A stretch of DNA of 6,570 nucleotides from Verrucomicrobiales bacterium (GCA_003453085.1 DMMK01000630.1:1-6570), one strand, 5' to 3'. Shown: positions 1 through 6,460, counted from the stretch's first letter. Numbers and translations: made by a program. Notes: generated by a model from the letters alone, not told the origin.

Positions 1-61
1 CCTGGAAGAGTTCTCCGCCGACCAGTTTAGCCAGGCGTTGATGCGTGATGGAGGTGCTCAT
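1..61 (-). CDS. lpxD: Probable UDP-3-O-acylglucosamine N-acyltransferase, N-terminal fragment
   Basis: Only the first 20 codons lie in the window; the gene runs off the left edge. The ATG is the complement of 59-61 and the peptide reads MSTSITHQRLAKLVGGELFQ. This resembles the start of LpxD proteins, where a short lead-in is followed by a leucine-alanine helix and a Gly-Gly-Glu-Leu turn at the head of the uridine-binding domain. LpxD adds the second 3-hydroxyacyl chain to UDP-3-O-acylglucosamine in lipid A synthesis and acts in the cytoplasm. The call rests equally on position: bamA-skp-lpxD is a classic gene order, and this fragment follows ompH in the same direction. No Shine-Dalgarno sequence precedes the ATG, no other in-frame start is visible upstream, and a terminator hairpin ends about 14 bases before it. 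The fragment is too short to prove the family. Confidence 0.72.
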   Translation of the reverse strand, partial: MSTSITHQRLAKLVGGELFQ

Positions 62-74
62 GCGGCGCGAGACA

Positions 75-112
75 GAAAAAAGGGCACGCCGGAAATCGCT
101 TCGGCGTGCCCT
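75..112 (-). terminator. Intrinsic terminator between ompH and lpxD
   Basis: Positions 81-91 and 102-112 form a perfect 11-bp GC-rich stem with a 10-base loop. Read on the minus strand, the stem is followed by a run of six T (complement of 81-76, the first of which overlaps the stem). It starts 18 bases after the ompH stop codon. The plus strand has no T-run after the hairpin, so it acts in the minus direction only. It should end most bamA-ompH transcripts just before lpxD. Confidence 0.85.
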
Positions 113-130
113 GAATTAAACAGACTTGGA

Positions 131-745
131 TCAGGGCTTCTTGGGCTCTTCGGCCTTGGTTTCGGCAGGCGCAGCGCTGGTGGCAGGGGCGTTCTTGTTG
201 AGCTCAACGACGATCTGGTCGGTGACGTCAACGGCGTCCTTGTAATAGATGAGCACAGGCACGGTGGAGAGGCTCATGCCGGACTTGTCGAAGATGAAGT
301 CGTAGCCTTCGGTCTTGGCCTTGTCGCGAACGACGACGAGGATTTCGTCGTAGATGCCACGGCGGATCTGCACGTCTTCCTGCTTGAGCTGGGAGGAGCG
401 GCGGTTCTGCTGCTCGCCGATTTCCTGCTCGAGGGTGCGCAGTTCCTTGGCCTTCTCATCGAAGGAAGCCGCCTTTTTGGTGCGGGCATCCTGGGTCATG
501 ATCGGGTCGCTGGCTTCCTTTTTCAGCTTCTGCATGTCCGTCATCAGATTCTTATAAACGGCCCAGCGGTCGTTCATTTCCTTCTGAGCCTTGTCCACGT
601 TGGACTTGAACTTTTCGGCCGCTTCCTTGGTCTTGTGGAACTCGGAAAAGGCTTTGGACATGTCCACGACGCCGAACTTGAGGTCGGCGGCGCTGGCGAG
701 GGTGAAGCTGGTAGCAAGGAAGGCTAAGGTCAGAAGACGGATCAT
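131..745 (-). CDS. ompH: Periplasmic chaperone of the Skp/OmpH family
   Basis: Encodes 204 residues. Skp/OmpH proteins are trimeric periplasmic chaperones that hold unfolded outer-membrane proteins between the Sec translocon and the BAM complex. Residues 1-19 form a signal peptide (basic MIR, hydrophobic core, cleavage after LASA at about 19). The mature protein opens with the family signature strand, FGVVDMSKAF at 24-33. Residues 35-145 are a long charged, coiled-coil-like helical hairpin (tentacles), followed by a strand-rich return, GYDFIFDKSG at 147-156 and VTDQIVVELNK at 174-184. Residues 185-204 are an Ala/Pro/Glu/Lys tail that looks disordered. It is about 40 residues longer than E. 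coli Skp (161), owing to longer tentacles and the tail. The ATG at 745 was chosen because it directly precedes the signal peptide; its leader is pyrimidine-rich with no Shine-Dalgarno. It lies 55 bases after bamA with no convincing promoter between, so the two are probably co-transcribed. Family call firm; exact substrates unknown. Confidence 0.93.
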   Translation of the reverse strand: MIRLLTLAFLATSFTLASAADLKFGVVDMSKAFSEFHKTKEAAEKFKSNVDKAQKEMNDRWAVYKNLMTDMQKLKKEASDPIMTQDARTKKAASFDEKAKELRTLEQEIGEQQNRRSSQLKQEDVQIRRGIYDEILVVVRDKAKTEGYDFIFDKSGMSLSTVPVLIYYKDAVDVTDQIVVELNKNAPATSAAPAETKAEEPKKP

Positions 746-800
746 AGAGAAGGGATGAGAGGGATCGAAGCGGGGTTTTGTTCAATGCGCAGGGCGCAGA

Positions 801-3215
801 TTAGAATTTGTAACCCATGTTGAACTGGAAGCGCGGGCTGTCGCCGGTGAAGTCGTCCTTCACGAGGGGCAGGCCGAGATCAAGGCGGATGGGGCCGACA
901 GGGAGGAACATGCGCAGGCCGATGCCGATGTTGGAATAGACTTCGCCATCGCCAACGATGGGGCCGCCATTCTTCACGCCGCCGGTGGTGCCATTCGTGG
1001 CGGTGATGTCTGTGGAGACATAACCGACATCGTAGAACACGGCACCGCGGACCTTCTCGATGATCGGGAAGGAGTATTCGATGCTGGCGTAGAGGGAGAC
1101 ATTGCCGCCGATAGGCTCACCGGTGCTGTCCTTCGGACCAGCTTCACGATAGTCGTAACCGCGAAGGTTGTTGGCTCCGCCGAGGAAGAGGCGCTCGAAG
1201 ATTGGCACGTCGGAGCTGGAAGTGCCGGAGTTGCCCCAGCCGTCCACAAAGCGAGCCATACCTTCAAAGCTGAGGATGGTATCGCCAGGGAGGGAGAAGA
1301 ACTGCTGGCCGCCGATGTTGCCGCCCCAGACTTCCACGTCGCCACCAAGACCGGAGGCCATGAGGCCAGCTTCGAACTTGTGACCTTTGCGGGTGATGAA
1401 GACGCTGTCGCGGGTGTCATGCACGAAACCGAAGTCCACTTTGCTCTGGATGAACTCGCCATCTTCGTTGCGGATGAGCTGGCTGGGGTCTTCGTCGTCC
1501 TGAACGTTCAGATCAATGCTCTGAAGGGTGTAGGTGGTTTCGAAGTAGGCGTTTTCGCCGATGGGCTTGCGCAGGCCGAGGGAGATCCCGGCGTTGGTCT
1601 GCTCGTAACGGTCAGCCTGGGAGAGGTAGAACATGTTGCGGTAGAAGAGCTCGGTGGTGAAGGCGAGCTTCTGGCCGAGGAACCAAGGCTCCGTGAAGGA
1701 AAGGTTGAAGTCCTGGCGGCGTGGGCCGTAGCGGATGTTCATGTTGAAGCGCTGACCGGCGCCACGGAAGTCACCCCAGTCAGAGATGTCGAAGTTGGTC
1801 TGCGTGACGTCGATGAAACCGACGATGCTGTCGATGGAGCTGAAGCCTGCGCCGAAGTTGACGGAGCCGGTGGGTTTCTCAGTGACGTTGACTTCGATGT
1901 CCTTGAAGCCGTCCACTTCGGTGGAGACTGGGCGGACGGTGAGAGGGTTGGCCTCGCCTTTGGTTTCGAAGTAGTTCAAGTTTTCCAGACGGGTCTGGGC
2001 GGTTTCCATCTGGACGGTGTTCAGCTCGTCGCCAGGGGAGAAGGGAAGCTCACGGCGGATGACTTCATCCTTGGTCTTCATGTTGCCGCTGATGTTGACT
2101 TTGCGGATGAAGGACTTGGTGCCTTCATAGACGCTGTAGGTCACGTTCAGCTTGGCCGGGCCGGCATCGGAGAGACGGGTTTCGACACGGGCGTCGGCGT
2201 AACCACGGGAGCCGTAGTAATCCTGGATCATCTTCTCGTCACCGCGGACGTCGCTGCCGGAGTAGGGGAAGCCTGCCTCGGTGAGGATGGCGGGGGTCAG
2301 CTCGTCCTGGGAGAAAATGGTGATGCCTTCGATGGCGACGGCGGCCACTTCATACTTGGTGCCTTCGGTGATTTCAAAGACGAGGGCCACCTTGGTGTCG
2401 CTCTCGGCTTCGCGGCGGTAGCCGACTTTCACATAGACGTAACCTTCGTCCTGGTAAGCCTGCTCGATCTTGCGCACGTCTTCGAGGACGGCCTGGTTGT
2501 CGAGCTTGCCAGCCTTGCCCCAGAGACGCCAGAAGGTCTTTTCCTTGGAGCTGAGCTTGGACTTCAGGGTGCGGGAGCTGATGTTGTCGTTGCCTTCAAA
2601 GCGGATGTCGCCGATGAGGCCACGGCCGCCTTCTTCGATTTTGAAGAGGACGGTGGAGAAGCCTTCCTTGGTGGAAGGGGAGACGTCGTAGGTTACGAGG
2701 ACATCGGAGAAGCCCTTTTTCTGATACATTTCCAGAATCTTCTGCTGGGCGGCGCTGAGCTTGGCGTCATCCACAGGATCTCCCAACTTCACTTCGATCT
2801 CTTTGCGAAGCTTGTCATTGTCAAAGGCGGCGTTGCCGAGGAAGCCGAGTTCGCCGATGCCGCCACGACCGGAGATGGTGACGACGACTTTCACACCGCC
2901 GGCCACGTTCACGGCCTGGATGTCCACGTTTTCCACCGCACCGGTGGCGTAAAGGGTGCGCAGGTCGCGCTCCACGGATTCATCGGTGTAGGGTTCGCCT
3001 TCACGGGTGGACATCTGGGCGCGGACGCGGGCCGGATCCATGGTGGCGGCACCTTTGAAAACGACATCCACCTGACGGACGATCCGGCGGCCTGCAGCGG
3101 CTGGGGATTCCAGCGAAACCTGGGCGTGGCTGCCGACCGAGGCAAAGGTGACGAAGGCGGCGACCAGGAGCGGACGCAGGGCGTTTTGGGGAGAAGAGAG
3201 GACTCCGTGGATCAT
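801..3215 (-). CDS. bamA: Outer membrane protein assembly factor BamA (five POTRA domains plus barrel)
   Basis: Encodes 804 residues, close to E. coli BamA (810). BamA is the Omp85-family core of the BAM complex and folds and inserts beta-barrel proteins into the outer membrane. Residues 1-31 are a signal peptide with a hydrophobic core at 16-28 and likely cleavage after SHA. Five POTRA domains follow at roughly 46-117, 119-196, 199-286, 288-367 and 368-447, each showing the usual strand-helix-helix-strand pattern and strand-turn motifs such as FLGN, FEGN and ISGN. The barrel spans about 448-804. The conserved loop-6 motif, usually VRGF, appears as LRGYDY at 684-689, and the chain ends in the aromatic beta-signal FNMGYKF. 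A loop rich in Asp/Glu lies at about 571-588. It heads a minus-strand unit with ompH, with its own candidate promoter upstream. The start lacks a Shine-Dalgarno. All expected parts are present, so this appears intact. Confidence 0.97.
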   Translation of the reverse strand: MIHGVLSSPQNALRPLLVAAFVTFASVGSHAQVSLESPAAAGRRIVRQVDVVFKGAATMDPARVRAQMSTREGEPYTDESVERDLRTLYATGAVENVDIQAVNVAGGVKVVVTISGRGGIGELGFLGNAAFDNDKLRKEIEVKLGDPVDDAKLSAAQQKILEMYQKKGFSDVLVTYDVSPSTKEGFSTVLFKIEEGGRGLIGDIRFEGNDNISSRTLKSKLSSKEKTFWRLWGKAGKLDNQAVLEDVRKIEQAYQDEGYVYVKVGYRREAESDTKVALVFEITEGTKYEVAAVAIEGITIFSQDELTPAILTEAGFPYSGSDVRGDEKMIQDYYGSRGYADARVETRLSDAGPAKLNVTYSVYEGTKSFIRKVNISGNMKTKDEVIRRELPFSPGDELNTVQMETAQTRLENLNYFETKGEANPLTVRPVSTEVDGFKDIEVNVTEKPTGSVNFGAGFSSIDSIVGFIDVTQTNFDISDWGDFRGAGQRFNMNIRYGPRRQDFNLSFTEPWFLGQKLAFTTELFYRNMFYLSQADRYEQTNAGISLGLRKPIGENAYFETTYTLQSIDLNVQDDEDPSQLIRNEDGEFIQSKVDFGFVHDTRDSVFITRKGHKFEAGLMASGLGGDVEVWGGNIGGQQFFSLPGDTILSFEGMARFVDGWGNSGTSSSDVPIFERLFLGGANNLRGYDYREAGPKDSTGEPIGGNVSLYASIEYSFPIIEKVRGAVFYDVGYVSTDITATNGTTGGVKNGGPIVGDGEVYSNIGIGLRMFLPVGPIRLDLGLPLVKDDFTGDSPRFQFNMGYKF

Positions 3216-3281
3216 AGCGACGTGAGAGGTGTTCGGGAGAAGGACTGATGACCCCCGGCCTAAAGAGCAGGGAGTCGCGCA

Positions 3282-3310
3282 GTAATGCTGACCTTCACAA
3301 GGGGCGTCAA
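3282..3310 (-). promoter_or_regulatory. Candidate sigma-70-type promoter for bamA-ompH
   Basis: On the minus strand a -35-like TTGACG (complement of 3310-3305, five of six consensus bases) is followed after 17 bases by CATTAC (complement of 3287-3282, three of six). Transcription would start near 3275, giving a bamA leader of about 60 bases. The site lies between the upstream gene's terminator and the bamA start, where a promoter is needed. The -10 match is poor, so the exact site is uncertain. Confidence 0.42.
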
Positions 3311-3355
3311 GGTGTAAAAACAGGTTTGCTCTCTTAGTTCCATAAAAGGTTTCAC

Positions 3356-3393
3356 AAAAAAAGCCCGCCGAGTCCGGGGGGACAGCGGCGGGC
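3356..3393 (-). terminator. Intrinsic terminator after the 224-residue exported protein gene
   Basis: Positions 3363-3370 and 3386-3393 form a perfect 8-bp stem made only of G and C, with a 15-base loop. On the minus strand a run of seven T (complement of 3362-3356) follows directly. It sits 28 bases beyond the stop codon at 3422 and separates that gene from bamA, so bamA needs its own promoter. Confidence 0.85.
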
Positions 3394-3421
3394 CAGGGGA
3401 GAAAAAAGTGTGTTTTAGGGC

Positions 3422-4096
3422 TTAACGGAACAGTTCGCGGAAGAAGCCACGGGTCTCTTTGCGGGCGTTGTCGGTCCAGTTCCAGGTCTTACGGGCGGCG
3501 CGTTTCACGGCGCGGGCGGCGCGTTCGCCTTCGTCTTCAGGAGTGCCCGCGGTGCTAGGGACGCGTGGGGACCAGTCCTGGAAGGAGACGGCACCAGTCT
3601 CAGCAGAGACGACGACGAAGCCGACCTCGTAGCCGGTTTCGTCCTTCAGGGCCATGCCCCATTCGGGGGTGCCGGTCTCGCTGTTGGTGGCGAGCTGGTA
3701 GTCAATGCTGACAAAGGTGGTCTGGGCGAGGGCGGCGGACTTGGCGGCGACGACGCGGGCATCGGCGCTGCGGTAGCGGAGTTTTTTGAAATCAATGGGG
3801 CGAGTGGGCACGCGGTCCAGGATGCGGGTGCCGGCTCCGGCGGGGGATGCCTTCCAGAAAGCGCCCTCAAGTTTCACGGAAATGCGCAGCACGTCCTCAG
3901 GGCGGAAGGCATCGCGGGAGTAGGCGGTCCACTCGGCGGGCTCGGCAGTGGTGCCGGTGCCTTTGAGGAGGAGGATGCTTTCTGCCGTGGCGGTGCCGAA
4001 GCTCTGGGCGACGGCGACGGGGATCTCAGGATTGGCCTGGAGGCCGGAAAGGCCTGCAAGAAAAAGGAAAGATAGGGATGAAAGGATGGTTTTCAT
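3422..4096 (-). CDS. Exported protein of unknown function with a PepSY-like region
   Basis: Encodes 224 residues; I do not recognise the family. Residues 1-21 form a clear Sec signal peptide (MKTILSS, hydrophobic core, cleavage after LQA), with no lipobox cysteine, so the product is probably periplasmic. Residues 25-100 are a mixed region rich in predicted strands. Residues 110-173 look like a PepSY fold: a helix (DARVVAAKSAALAQ), a strand, then PEWGMALKD and GYEVGFVVVSAETGAV, matching the usual tryptophan-strand and 'xxTGxV' ending. Residues 186-224 are a highly charged, mostly basic helix with WNW at 205-207 and aromatic residues at the very end. The same reading frame stays open far upstream, antisense to xseB and dxs; I chose the ATG at 4096 because it starts the signal peptide and a strong promoter ends nine bases before it. 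It stands alone between its own promoter and terminator, in a position where many Proteobacteria carry rseP. The PepSY assignment is by eye only. Confidence 0.82.
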   Translation of the reverse strand: MKTILSSLSFLFLAGLSGLQANPEIPVAVAQSFGTATAESILLLKGTGTTAEPAEWTAYSRDAFRPEDVLRISVKLEGAFWKASPAGAGTRILDRVPTRPIDFKKLRYRSADARVVAAKSAALAQTTFVSIDYQLATNSETGTPEWGMALKDETGYEVGFVVVSAETGAVSFQDWSPRVPSTAGTPEDEGERAARAVKRAARKTWNWTDNARKETRGFFRELFR

Positions 4097-4105
4097 GGTC
4101 GTAGA

Positions 4106-4134
4106 ATCATAGGAACGCTGGCAAAATGAATCAA
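4106..4134 (-). promoter_or_regulatory. Promoter of the 224-residue exported protein gene, probably giving a leaderless transcript
   Basis: On the minus strand TTGATT (complement of 4134-4129, four of six -35 bases) is followed after exactly 17 bases by TATGAT (complement of 4111-4106, five of six -10 bases). Only nine bases separate the -10 box from the ATG at 4096. A start about seven bases after the -10 box would therefore leave an RNA leader of only 0-3 bases. Confidence 0.62.
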
Positions 4135-4173
4135 GACAGGTTTCTTCAACTGAACATCTCTGTTTTTTCCTGC

Positions 4174-4201
4174 TTGCGGCTGCTGCCTGTGTCCTGATAA
4201 T
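4174..4201 (+). promoter_or_regulatory. Candidate promoter for xseB-dxs
   Basis: A good -10 box, GATAAT at 4196-4201 (five of six), is preceded after 16 bases by a weak -35, TTGCGG at 4174-4179 (three of six). The start would fall near 4206-4213, giving a leader of roughly 13-20 bases ahead of xseB with no Shine-Dalgarno. It lies back to back with the promoter of the minus-strand gene, with about 40 bases between the two -35 boxes. Confidence 0.45.
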
Positions 4202-4225
4202 GCGCGCCCCCGAATCACCACCCGA

Positions 4226-4567
4226 ATGAGCGCCGCCGCCCCCCACGAATCTTCCTTTGAACAGGCCATGGACCGCCTGGAGGAAATCGTGGCGCTGATG
4301 GAGGGGGACCGCATGCCGCTGGATGAAATGGTCTCCAGCTATGAGGAAGGCATGGGCCTGCTGAAGGTCTGCCGACAGAGGATCGAGGTGGCGAGACGCC
4401 GGATCGAAATGATCACGGCCGATGCCGAGGGCAAGCCTGCGCTGGCCCCGTTTGATCCTGCTGCGGTGGCCGAAGCACCGGAGGAGAAGGCCCGGCCTGC
4501 CGCCCCGGTCCGCAAAAAGAAGCCTGCCGAGGCTGAAGAAGACACTGACGACATCCGACTTTTCTGA
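4226..4567 (+). CDS. xseB: Exodeoxyribonuclease VII small subunit
   Basis: Encodes 113 residues. XseB subunits coat the coiled-coil arm of the catalytic subunit XseA to form exonuclease VII, which degrades single-stranded DNA from both ends into short pieces. The family core occupies residues 10-66: SFEQAMDRLEEIVALMEGD (10-28), then PLDEMVSSYEEGMGLLKVCR (31-50), two helices with the typical 'LEEIV' and 'YEEG' signatures. Residues 69-79 (GKPALAPFDPA) match the 'LTPF' stretch near the end of E. coli XseB (80 residues). The remaining 34 residues are an extra Ala/Pro/Lys/Glu-rich tail closing in EEDTDDIRLF, which resembles the acidic tip of single-stranded-DNA-binding protein. The ATG at 4226 is the only start that fits the promoter and family length; no Shine-Dalgarno is seen. 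Only six bases separate its stop from dxs, indicating one operon. xseA is not in this window. Confidence 0.92.
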   Translation: MSAAAPHESSFEQAMDRLEEIVALMEGDRMPLDEMVSSYEEGMGLLKVCRQRIEVARRRIEMITADAEGKPALAPFDPAAVAEAPEEKARPAAPVRKKKPAEAEEDTDDIRLF

Positions 4568-4573
4568 CACCAC

Positions 4574-6460
4574 GTGGATACCACCCTGCCCGCCATCACT
4601 TGCCCTGCTGATCTCAAAGCCCTGCCGCTGGAAAAACTTCCGGAGCTGGCTGAAAAGATCCGTGCCACTCTGATCGAGACCCTGAGCCAGACGGGAGGCC
4701 ACCTCGGTCCCAATCTGGGCGTGGTCGAGCTCACCCTCGCCCTCCATCGCGTGTTTGACACGCCGAAGGACAAATTTGTCTTCGATGTGGCCCACCAGGG
4801 TTATGTCCACAAGATGCTGACGGGCCGCTGGGACAAGATCCACACCATCCGCCAGTATGAGGGCCTGAACGGCTTCCTGCTGCGCAGTGAGAGCGAGCAT
4901 GATTGCTACGGGGCTGGCCATGCGGGCACGGCCTTGGGTGCGGCGCTGGGCATGGCCACGGCGCGTGACCTGAAGGGGACGGATGATCACGTGGTCTGCG
5001 TGTCTGGCGATGCGGCCTTCACCTGCGGCCCGGTGTTCGAGGCGCTGAACAACATTGCCTCCCACACGAAGCGCCTGATCACGGTGCTGAATGACAATGA
5101 GTGGAGCATCGACAAAAACGTTGGTGCCATCGCGAAGTATTTTAACACCATCGCCACGCACCCGGGCTTTGCCAACCTGCATGACAAGGCGGCGAAGTTT
5201 GTGGAATTTGTCCTCGGCGGCGGTGCCCGCAAGCTGGCGGAACGCGTGGAAAATTCGGCCAAGGGGCTGCTGCTTCCCCAGAGCGAAGGCGCGCATAACC
5301 GCAGCACGCTGTTTGAGGAATTTGGCATCCGTTACTACGGCCCCATCAATGGGCATGACCTGCCTTTGCTGATCCAGACCTTTGAGTTCCTGAAGACGCA
5401 GAATGAGCCGGTGATCCTGCACATCCTGACGGAAAAGGGACGTGGGTACAAACCGGCCCTGGAAGATCCGGGCAAGTTCCACGGCCTGGGCAAGTACAAC
5501 ATCGAAACCGGTGAGGTGCAGGCCACGGACAAGCCGACGTATTCGCAGATCTATGCGCGCACGGTCACAGACTTTGCCAAGGAGGATCAAAAGATCGTGG
5601 CCATCACGGCGGCGATGCCTGGTGGCACGGGCCTGATGGCCTTCAAGAAGGAGATTCCAGAGCGCTATTTCGACGTGGGCATTGCCGAAGAGCATGCGGC
5701 TCTTTTTGCCTGTGGCATGGCGGTGCAGGGCCTGCGCCCTTTCCTAACCATTTATTCGACCTTCATGCAGCGTGCGGTGGACATGATCCTGCATGACATG
5801 GCCATCCAGCATCTGCCGGTGCGCCTGTGCATGGACCGTGGCGGCCTCAGCGGGGATGACGGCCCGACCCACCATGGCCTGTTCGACATCGCTTACCTGC
5901 GTGGCATTCCCGGCCTGGTACACATGCAGCCGAAGGATGAAGATGAATTTGTGGACATGCTGTGGACAATGGCCAACTACGACAAGGGGCCTATCGCCAT
6001 CCGCTACCCACGTGGCAACGGCCCGGGCGTGAAGCCAAAGGCGAAGCCGCATCTCCTGGAAATCGGCAAGGCCGAAGTGGTGGCCGATGGCAGTGATGTG
6101 GCCCTCATCGCCCTGGGCGATATGTTTGCCACGGCGGAACTGGCGAAGAAGGAACTGGAGGCCAAGGGATACTCCGTGGCCCTCATCAACCCGCGCTGGA
6201 TCAAGCCGCTGGACAATGCCGTGATCGAAACCTACGCCAAAAAGGTGAAGGTGGTGTGCACGCTGGAAGACCACGTGCTGATGAACGGCTTTGGCTGTGC
6301 GGTGATCGAGCAGCTTTCCACCGCCGGCATCACCACCCCGGTGGTGCGCATCGGCTGGCCGGATGAGTTTGTGGAGCACGGCACCCCGGCGATCCTGCGC
6401 CAGAAGCACGGCCTCACGGTGGAAAACACCGTGGCGAAAGTGCTGAGCAAGCTGGCTTGA
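4574..6460 (+). CDS. dxs: 1-deoxy-D-xylulose-5-phosphate synthase
   Basis: Encodes 628 residues (E. coli 620). DXS condenses pyruvate and glyceraldehyde-3-phosphate with loss of CO2, using thiamine diphosphate and Mg2+. It is the first step of the MEP isoprenoid pathway and also feeds thiamine and pyridoxal synthesis. Residues 40-50 (TGGHLGPNLGV) carry the active-site His43. The cofactor motif runs from GDA at 145-147 to NDN at 173-175 with normal spacing, so the metal-binding Asp146 and Asn175 are kept although GDG has become GDA. The pyrimidine-binding and transketolase-like central domain has AEEHA at 371-375 with catalytic Glu372, STFMQR at 395-400, DDGPTHHG at 428-435 and YPRGN at 478-482, so the substrate-binding His and Arg residues are present. 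The C-terminal domain carries RWIKPLD at 541-547. The start is GTG at 4574, supported by family alignment and the lack of any ATG before the conserved core. Six bases after xseB and without a Shine-Dalgarno, it may depend on translational coupling. Confidence 0.97.
   Translation: MDTTLPAITCPADLKALPLEKLPELAEKIRATLIETLSQTGGHLGPNLGVVELTLALHRVFDTPKDKFVFDVAHQGYVHKMLTGRWDKIHTIRQYEGLNGFLLRSESEHDCYGAGHAGTALGAALGMATARDLKGTDDHVVCVSGDAAFTCGPVFEALNNIASHTKRLITVLNDNEWSIDKNVGAIAKYFNTIATHPGFANLHDKAAKFVEFVLGGGARKLAERVENSAKGLLLPQSEGAHNRSTLFEEFGIRYYGPINGHDLPLLIQTFEFLKTQNEPVILHILTEKGRGYKPALEDPGKFHGLGKYNIETGEVQATDKPTYSQIYARTVTDFAKEDQKIVAITAAMPGGTGLMAFKKEIPERYFDVGIAEEHAALFACGMAVQGLRPFLTIYSTFMQRAVDMILHDMAIQHLPVRLCMDRGGLSGDDGPTHHGLFDIAYLRGIPGLVHMQPKDEDEFVDMLWTMANYDKGPIAIRYPRGNGPGVKPKAKPHLLEIGKAEVVADGSDVALIALGDMFATAELAKKELEAKGYSVALINPRWIKPLDNAVIETYAKKVKVVCTLEDHVLMNGFGCAVIEQLSTAGITTPVVRIGWPDEFVEHGTPAILRQKHGLTVENTVAKVLSKLA

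Noticed and set aside
38..727. A 229-codon open frame on the plus strand opposite ompH
   Set aside because: It is a low-complexity Gly/Leu/Val product, antisense to a well-supported Skp/OmpH gene, and crosses the terminator.
1380..3248. A 622-codon open frame on the plus strand across bamA
   Set aside because: It is wholly antisense to a clear, intact bamA, and its product is a Val/Gly/Asp-rich string without recognisable domains. Such frames arise from the GC-rich third-position bias of the real gene.
4151..4165. LexA-like box between the divergent promoters (GAACA-N4-TGTTT)
   Set aside because: Only AACA/TGTT pair symmetrically; the outer bases do not match, and the spacing does not fit LexA sites I know well enough to assert.
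4097..5695. Upstream 530-codon extension of the exported protein frame on the minus strand
   Set aside because: It runs antisense to xseB and dxs, has no domain, and would bury a clear signal peptide in mid-protein. The ATG at 4096 with its promoter explains the gene.
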